Source of the DNA: an uncultured Oscillospiraceae bacterium
GTDB lineage: Bacteria > Bacillota > Clostridia > Oscillospirales > Ruminococcaceae
DNA length: 64,000 bases
NCBI GenBank assembly: GCA_949299455.1
Contig: CASGAN010000002.1
Span: 62,001 to 126,000 of the forward strand
Direction: 5' to 3'
Part shown: in pieces, positions 58,798-64,000 of the stretch
Layout of the letters: each line of letters begins with the position of its first letter
Position numbering within the stretch: position 1 is the stretch's first letter
Position numbers and translations under genes: made by a program
The notes under the pieces: generated by a model
Told to the model about the DNA's origin: nothing
The model's input: the letters and a program-made list of their open reading frames with translations, nothing else
Databases searched by the model: none

Positions 58798-60369
58798 ATG
58801 GTTAATCTCATTCCACAGCCGCTCCACGTGGACGAAAAAGTGGGCGGCGTGTTTTTTTCCAAAAAAACAGAGCTTTCGGGTGCATTTGCAGAGATTTTTG
58901 ATGTGCTCAAAACAATGCTTCCGGAGGCAGAAGACGCAGAGGAAAACAAACTGACCTTTGCAGAGGACAAGACTGTTCCGGCAGAGGGTTACCGCATTGC
59001 ATGCGAAGCCGGTGACATCAAAATCACTGCTTCCGACAAAGCAGGCGCATTTTACGGCGTGATGACGCTTTTACAGCTGTGCGACGGTACAGACAGCTTT
59101 GATGCTGTCGAAATTGAGGATGCACCGCGTTATCATCACCGCGGATTCATGCTCGATTGTGCACGTCATTTCTGGACAGTGGACAAAATCAAACAGATTT
59201 TAGATGTCATGGCGAAAATCAAAATGAATATTTTCCACTGGCATTTGACAGAAGATCAGGGCTGGCGCATCGAGATCAAAAAGTATCCGCTGCTGACCGA
59301 AAAAGGCTCGATCCGCAAGAGCACCGCGCTTACCTTCACTGGCTATGAAGAACACAAAGAGCCGCGCGATTACACCGAATACGGCCGCGGTCTGTTCTAT
59401 ACACAGGACGAGGTGCGCGACGTGGTCTCTTATGCGGCAGAACGCCAGATCAACATTATCCCCGAAATCGATATGCCGGGTCACTTTGTGGCGGCAATCG
59501 CATGCTATCCGGAGCTTTCGTGCACCGGTGAGCAGGTTGAGGTTTCCGACCGCTGGGGTGTGCTTGACAACATTGCTTGCTGCGGCAAAGAGAATATCTA
59601 CAATTTCGTGAAAGATATCATTGACGAGCTGTGCGAGCTGTTCCCGTATCCATATTTCCACATCGGCGGCGACGAAGTGCCGAAAGGTCACTGGGAAGTT
59701 TGCCCGGCATGCCAGGCAAAGATCAAAGAGCTCGGTTTGAAAGATGAAAATGCATTGCAGGGTTACTTCAACAACGTCGTTTCTGACTACTTGAAATCCA
59801 AAGGCAAACACACCGTCGGCTGGAACGAGATTTTGGAGGCAAGTGAGAATCTTGACCGCAGCATCATTCCGCAGTGGTGGATTTTGATGGAAGGTTCAAA
59901 CCGCGAGAAACAGTGGCTTGATGACGGCGGAAAAATGATTCTGTCGCTTGTGGACTATGTGTATATGGATCATCCGTATGCGATCCGTCCGCTCGAGAAA
60001 ACATACAGCTACGGTCCGGAAACAATGGGCATCACCGATGACTCGAACGTGCTTGGTATCGAAGCACCGCAGTGGACTGAGTATATCCGCGATGAGGAAA
60101 AATTGGATATGAACACCTATGCGCGTCTGCTTGCAATCGCAGAGGTTGCATGGACCGCGCCGGAGAATAAAGATTACGACGATTTTGAATCGCGTCTTGA
60201 GCATCTGCGCGAGTATTTCGCATCGATCGGTGCAGTGCTGGCACCGTCGTGGATTTACCGCGGCGACACACTCGGCGAAGTGCCGGAGGAAGAGCGCATC
60301 GAAGCAGGCTGGAAAGCATGGAGAGATGACTCCTACTTTGAAGTCAAGCTGATGAACCGCACAAACTAA
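58798..60369 (+). CDS. GH20 beta-N-acetylhexosaminidase
   Basis: The protein is 523 residues, with no signal peptide and so probably cytosolic. The GH20b domain (1-115) is followed by the barrel: RYHHRGFMLDCARHF near 110-125, WHLTEDQGWRIEIKKYP near 143-159, EIDMPGH near 220, and the catalytic Asp-Glu pair in HIGGDEVPKGHW near 287-297. WNEILE and GIEAPQWTEY complete the active site. It cleaves terminal N-acetylglucosamine or galactosamine by substrate-assisted catalysis. GAGAGGAGAG precedes the ATG, and a terminator follows. Confidence 0.96.
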   Translation: MVNLIPQPLHVDEKVGGVFFSKKTELSGAFAEIFDVLKTMLPEAEDAEENKLTFAEDKTVPAEGYRIACEAGDIKITASDKAGAFYGVMTLLQLCDGTDSFDAVEIEDAPRYHHRGFMLDCARHFWTVDKIKQILDVMAKIKMNIFHWHLTEDQGWRIEIKKYPLLTEKGSIRKSTALTFTGYEEHKEPRDYTEYGRGLFYTQDEVRDVVSYAAERQINIIPEIDMPGHFVAAIACYPELSCTGEQVEVSDRWGVLDNIACCGKENIYNFVKDIIDELCELFPYPYFHIGGDEVPKGHWEVCPACQAKIKELGLKDENALQGYFNNVVSDYLKSKGKHTVGWNEILEASENLDRSIIPQWWILMEGSNREKQWLDDGGKMILSLVDYVYMDHPYAIRPLEKTYSYGPETMGITDDSNVLGIEAPQWTEYIRDEEKLDMNTYARLLAIAEVAWTAPENKDYDDFESRLEHLREYFASIGAVLAPSWIYRGDTLGEVPEEERIEAGWKAWRDDSYFEVKLMNRTN

Positions 60370-60385
60370 ATCGTTTCGCAGAAAT

Positions 60386-60420
60386 AAAAACGGATATCCT
60401 GTTTGGATATCCGTTTTTTG
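60386..60420. terminator. Bidirectional terminator
   Basis: AAAAACGGATATCC pairs with GGATATCCGTTTTT around TGTTT. It lies between the convergent GH20 and ABC permease genes. Confidence 0.9.
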
Positions 60421-60424
60421 TTGT

Positions 60425-63028
60425 TTAAAAGACTTCCGATGTGAGTGCCGAGACGATGTTTGCCTTTTTGACCTTTGAAGAAGCGTAGAGCATTGTGAGA
60501 CTTACGATGAAGAAGATGGTGCAGACAGCAATCAGAATCGGTACAATCGGCAGGAAGAACGGGAATGTAAAATCGTTCCGCAATACGCTGTACATCAACG
60601 CACACAGTGCAATACTCACCGGCAGACCGTACAGCAGGGATTTTAATCCGTAAAAGACGCTTTCCAGGCGGATCATGCGGTTAAATCCCTTTTTCGTCAT
60701 GCCGACGCTTCGGAGCATTGCAAATTCGCGTGTGCGAAGTGCAATACCGGTCGAAACGGTGTTGAACACGTTCGCAACCGTGACGAGTGCGATAAGTGTG
60801 ATGAATCCGTAGAAGAATACACTCATCAAATCGATCATGCGGCGGCTTGAACGCAGTTGCTCTGCAAGATCGTTGACGAAACCACGATATTTTCCGGCAT
60901 AATTTTCATCGAGGATTTTTGTCAGTGCAGTAGAATCCGTGCTTTGAAACGATGTGAACTCGCAGGTGCGTTCATAAATATTGAAAGATTCAAGGCCATA
61001 GGGTTCGTTTTTAGGATCGAAAAGGAGCGTATGCGTGCTGTCATCGATGCTTTTCAAGAGGGTATCATACGTTTCTTTGGAAACGATCAGTGTCGGTAAT
61101 TCCGAATTAGCGTCTACATGGAGTGGGCGCACATCGGTATAGGCGGCCAATGTGAGATCAATGCCCGGAATGGTTAAAATATGTTTCTCATACTCTCCTG
61201 TGGATGGGTTTTCTTCACCGTAGCCTTCGGCCCAAGCAAGCGGAAGCGTTTGCCCGATTTCCTCGGAAAAGGCATTCATTCGTATGCGCTTTTTTTCTTC
61301 ATGGAAATAAATCTGTATGGGATTGACGACAATCGCGGCATTCGGCGCCTCCAAAATATCCGCCGGCAGGTTTGCCTCCTTGCAGTATTCAGCAAGACTT
61401 TGCTGATCAAGCGTTAAGAGCCTTAAATAAAATGAATCTTCGTCTGCATTTTTTTGTTTGCGCAATGATTTCATATCGTCGGAAAGTGCATCGCCGTTTT
61501 CTGTATACAAAAAGATTTCGGATCCGTTCTGCATGCGAGTGACTGTGCTGAGCGTGCGCATTTCGCGCAGAACGTTGGGTGGAAGCGGTTCATCTGCCCC
61601 CTGATAATGAGAGCGCTCATACACCACATCAGCCTGTATGTTGGGCCGTGTCATGGCGATCAGCTGTCCCATATAAGATGTAAACGTTGCGGTTGTCAAA
61701 AAGAGAACAATGCTCACCGTGAGCGAAAAAACGGTGGCGCGGTATCGTTTGGCATACCGTTTCAAGTTCTTGAGTGCGAGCGTGCCCTCGAAGCCAAACA
61801 GCTTTTCGATGAATTTCGGCGTTTTAACCTTCTTGGCACGAAGCTTGATGTCGGCGGTCTGACGGATGGCGTCGATTGGTGTGGTGCGTGCTGCACGTCT
61901 TGCCGGAATCCATGCAGACACAAGAATCGTCACGGTAGAGAACAGAACAGCGCCAAGCAGTGCCAGCGGAACGACCTTGACCTGCAGAGGCACCGTCATG
62001 CCGAACGCTTCCATCATCCAGGGCGATATCGCCCAGAACGTGATGCCGATGCCCACAATGCCGCTGATAATGCCGATCGGGATGGCGATGGCACCGAGCA
62101 CAAGCCCTTCAAAGAAAACAGCGTTGCGTTTTTGTTTGCGGGTGGCACCGATGCTTGCGAGCATGCCGAACTGACGGCTGCGCTCCGAAACAGAGATCGA
62201 AAATGCGTTGTAGATGAGCATGATCGAAGCGGCAAAAATGATGAATCCCACAATGGCCACAGGAATCATCAGTGTTTCCATGATGCCGCTGTCGCCGAAG
62301 ATTCCGCTGTGATAAAGCAGCGTGGTGTGCGTCTGTACACCGATTTCTTCGGGATAGTTTGAAAGGGTTTCATACAGCGAAGCGGGGAGCGGATCAATGT
62401 GGAACGTGAAGTTTTTTGCCGGCAGTGCCTCAAAATAGGCGGTTTCCTTAATGGCAAATGTAGTCAAACTGCGATTGAAAAAACCGACCACAGTGAATGT
62501 TTCGGTTCGTGTGGGGGACAAGATCTGCTGTGTTGGATCATCCGGATTTTCGACTGCTTCGCCGATTGGCAGGGTGATGGTCTGCCCGATGGTAATCGGA
62601 CGATCGCCCTGTACACGAAAATCTTCTTGTAAGATGATTTCGCCCGGTTTATTCGGAAGCCGTCCTTCGGAAGCCTTAATACCGTTTAACGATAAGACAT
62701 TTTCTTCACAAAAGATAATTGGTTCCGGAATTTTACTGCCGGTGTAGGCCTCAAATGATGTGTCCTCCTCTGTGCTTCGTCCGGCACGGTCGATTGAAAA
62801 GTCGGACTGTGCCCGTTTGATTTCTTCATTAGAAGCGTTCCGCAGAGAAACGTGCCAGTCGCCGCTGGAGTCAATTTCCTGCCGGTAGAATAAATCGGAA
62901 AACGATGCCGAAAACGTCGACACGGCGGCGATCATGGCAGTCGACAAAATGATGCCGATGATCGTGACAATCGTGCGGCGTTTGTTCTGCCGGAGCATGT
63001 TTAGAGTGATTCGATTCATGATGTTCAT
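60425..63028 (-). CDS. FtsX-family ABC transporter permease
   Basis: The protein is 867 residues. An N-terminal membrane segment (about 15-38) is followed by an extracellular MacB-like domain (about 40-250). An FtsX core has three membrane segments (about 255-375) with SVSERSRQFGMLASIGATRKQ. A fourth membrane segment and a second extracellular region (about 440-725) lead to a second FtsX core with ALRTREFAMLRSVGMTKKGF. The two-core form is typical of BceB/YtrF-like and LolE-like permeases for peptide or lipid handling. Its start overlaps the ATPase stop (ATGA), so both form one transporter. Confidence 0.94.
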   Translation of the reverse strand: MNIMNRITLNMLRQNKRRTIVTIIGIILSTAMIAAVSTFSASFSDLFYRQEIDSSGDWHVSLRNASNEEIKRAQSDFSIDRAGRSTEEDTSFEAYTGSKIPEPIIFCEENVLSLNGIKASEGRLPNKPGEIILQEDFRVQGDRPITIGQTITLPIGEAVENPDDPTQQILSPTRTETFTVVGFFNRSLTTFAIKETAYFEALPAKNFTFHIDPLPASLYETLSNYPEEIGVQTHTTLLYHSGIFGDSGIMETLMIPVAIVGFIIFAASIMLIYNAFSISVSERSRQFGMLASIGATRKQKRNAVFFEGLVLGAIAIPIGIISGIVGIGITFWAISPWMMEAFGMTVPLQVKVVPLALLGAVLFSTVTILVSAWIPARRAARTTPIDAIRQTADIKLRAKKVKTPKFIEKLFGFEGTLALKNLKRYAKRYRATVFSLTVSIVLFLTTATFTSYMGQLIAMTRPNIQADVVYERSHYQGADEPLPPNVLREMRTLSTVTRMQNGSEIFLYTENGDALSDDMKSLRKQKNADEDSFYLRLLTLDQQSLAEYCKEANLPADILEAPNAAIVVNPIQIYFHEEKKRIRMNAFSEEIGQTLPLAWAEGYGEENPSTGEYEKHILTIPGIDLTLAAYTDVRPLHVDANSELPTLIVSKETYDTLLKSIDDSTHTLLFDPKNEPYGLESFNIYERTCEFTSFQSTDSTALTKILDENYAGKYRGFVNDLAEQLRSSRRMIDLMSVFFYGFITLIALVTVANVFNTVSTGIALRTREFAMLRSVGMTKKGFNRMIRLESVFYGLKSLLYGLPVSIALCALMYSVLRNDFTFPFFLPIVPILIAVCTIFFIVSLTMLYASSKVKKANIVSALTSEVF

Positions 63029-63711
63029 GCGCGAACCACCTCGTCCCGGGAAATTCTGCCGTCCTCGATAGCGATGATGCGGTCGGCCTGTAATGCGATG
63101 CGCTCGTCGTGGGTGATGACGATGAGTGTCTGATTCATTTCACGGTTGAAGTATTTTAACAGCTCGACGATTTCTGCGCTGTTTTTGCTGTCGAGGTTGC
63201 CGGTCGGTTCGTCTGCGAGTACGAGTGCGGGATGGTTGATGAGTGCGCGTCCGATGGAAACGCGCTGCTGCTGACCGCCGGAGAGCTGGTTTGGCAGATG
63301 ATTCACACGGTTTTGAAGCGAGAGCATCGAAAGAAGTCCGGAAAGCTCCTGTTCATCGACCTTTCTGCCGTCCAATCGCAGCGGCAGCGTGATGTTTTCT
63401 GCCACGGTGAGCACCGGAATCAGGTTGTAAAACTGATAAATGAGCCCGATCTGACGGCGGCGGAAAATGGCGAGGTTTGATTCATTTAATGCGTAGATGT
63501 CGTTGCCCTCAATGCGTACGGTGCCCGAGGTGGGACGGTCCACGCCGCCTAAAATGTGTAAAAGCGTCGATTTTCCCGAACCGGACGGTCCGACAATCGC
63601 AACAAATTCTCCTTTGGAAACGGAAAACGATACATCATCAAGTGCGCGTACAGCCGTATCACCTTTTCCGTAAATTTTCGTCAAATGTTCAATCGTTAAA
63701 ATTTCCATCAT
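63025..63711 (-). CDS. ABC transporter ATP-binding protein, MacB/LolD/BceA type
   Basis: The protein is 228 residues from the ATG at 63711, with AAAGGAG seven bases before it. Walker A is GPSGSGKST, the Q-loop is near FYNLIP, the signature is LSGGQQQRVSIGRAL, Walker B is ALVLADEPTGNLD, and the switch is VITHD. It energises the permease encoded by the overlapping gene. A sensor kinase gene lies just upstream, which is the common arrangement for antimicrobial-peptide-sensing BceAB-type systems. Confidence 0.95.
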   Translation of the reverse strand: MMEILTIEHLTKIYGKGDTAVRALDDVSFSVSKGEFVAIVGPSGSGKSTLLHILGGVDRPTSGTVRIEGNDIYALNESNLAIFRRRQIGLIYQFYNLIPVLTVAENITLPLRLDGRKVDEQELSGLLSMLSLQNRVNHLPNQLSGGQQQRVSIGRALINHPALVLADEPTGNLDSKNSAEIVELLKYFNREMNQTLIVITHDERIALQADRIIAIEDGRISRDEVVRA

Positions 63712-63793
63712 CCGAAATCTCCTTTCGTTGTTGTTTGTCTTTATGATGCCGGTCGGGAATGACAGCCGCGTGACTTTGCGGATGACAGTTTTG

Positions 63794-64000
63794 TCATAAT
63801 ATGAGTTTGTAAAACCGCACAATGAACTGCGCGCCGGAATCGACGTTCTGTGCGGAAAGCTCGGCGTTTTGGCGGTTTAAAATTGCCTTCGAGAGCGCAA
63901 GTCCAATGCCGACGCTGTCGCTTTTGGCATCTTTTCCGCGGTAGAACCGTTCAAAAATATGCGGCAGATCTTCCGGTGTAAACCCGCTGCCCGTATCGGT
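63794..64000 (-). CDS. C-terminal end of a sensor histidine kinase (partial)
   Basis: The last 68 codons before the TGA are present; the gene continues beyond the window. DTGSGFTPEDLPHIFERFYRG and then VGIGLALSKAIL are the G1/F and G2 boxes of a kinase ATPase domain. Next to an FtsX-type ABC transporter, it is probably the sensor of a two-component system controlling that transporter. Confidence 0.92.
   Translation of the reverse strand, partial: TDTGSGFTPEDLPHIFERFYRGKDAKSDSVGIGLALSKAILNRQNAELSAQNVDSGAQFIVRFYKLIL

Overview
The window looks like a chromosomal segment of a Clostridia-type Bacillota bacterium, probably an anaerobic gut or rumen relative of Oscillospirales/Lachnospirales. Pointers are Shine-Dalgarno sites of the GGAGG type, a T-box in front of thrS, two cyclic-di-GMP-I riboswitches, binding-protein sugar ABC permeases, many secreted or cytosolic glycosidases, and no outer-membrane export genes. 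No species can be named from the sequence alone.

Layout. 1-4010: end of a sugar ABC importer operon (two permeases) followed by a membrane-fusion-type adaptor and a MacB-like membrane protein. 4078-4434: Spx/ArsC-like protein. 4735-24907: a c-di-GMP-centred surface-polysaccharide locus. It has a response regulator with HD-GYP output (probably starting at an ACG codon), an HPt protein, a c-di-GMP riboswitch with a terminator, then a tight operon of nine genes: membrane-anchored protein, small protein, membrane HD-GYP protein, three paralogous anchored glycosidase-like proteins (the first with its catalytic residues lost), a HEAT-repeat protein, a processive GT2 glycosyltransferase and a DivIVA-like coiled-coil protein. 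A second c-di-GMP riboswitch controls a secreted protein with a near-perfect 252-bp internal duplication, followed by a hybrid histidine kinase. Almost identical terminators stand just before and just after this block. 25015-26518: two XRE repressors with palindromic operators, a SLOG-fold protein and a tail-anchored protein.

26638-41850: a 15.2-kb insertion that splits a tRNA-Ser(CGA) gene inside its anticodon loop. The 3' half lies at the left end, the 5' half at the right end, and the two share an 11-bp direct repeat. A complete second tRNA-Ser(CGA) lies inside the insertion. The cargo is composite: AAA/DUF4143 ATPase, flavin-binding protein, decayed ArsR and aroE fragments, a GH172 plus serine hydrolase pair flanked by a direct repeat of about 200 bp, small DUF genes, and a striking module. 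That module is an RNase III with two double-stranded-RNA-binding domains, a small acidic protein, a cellular-type (QDE-1-like, double-psi beta-barrel) RNA-dependent RNA polymerase homologue with the DxDGD motif but a cut-off N-terminus, a partner protein, and an RloC-like zinc-hook ABC ATPase. RNase III plus RdRP suggests an RNA-silencing-like or antiphage system and is the most interesting content of the window.

42004-64000: mostly ordinary host genes: thrS with its T-box leader, zinc-ribbon membrane proteins, a short pyrophosphatase-like protein, a radical-SAM activase-like protein overlapping a DUF4838 protein, pncB, a MOP-family flippase, a GH3 beta-glucosidase, an esterase, a TasA/camelysin-type protein fused to a beta-helix, an AI-2E family exporter, a GH20 hexosaminidase, and an FtsX-type ABC transporter next to the end of a sensor kinase that runs off the window.
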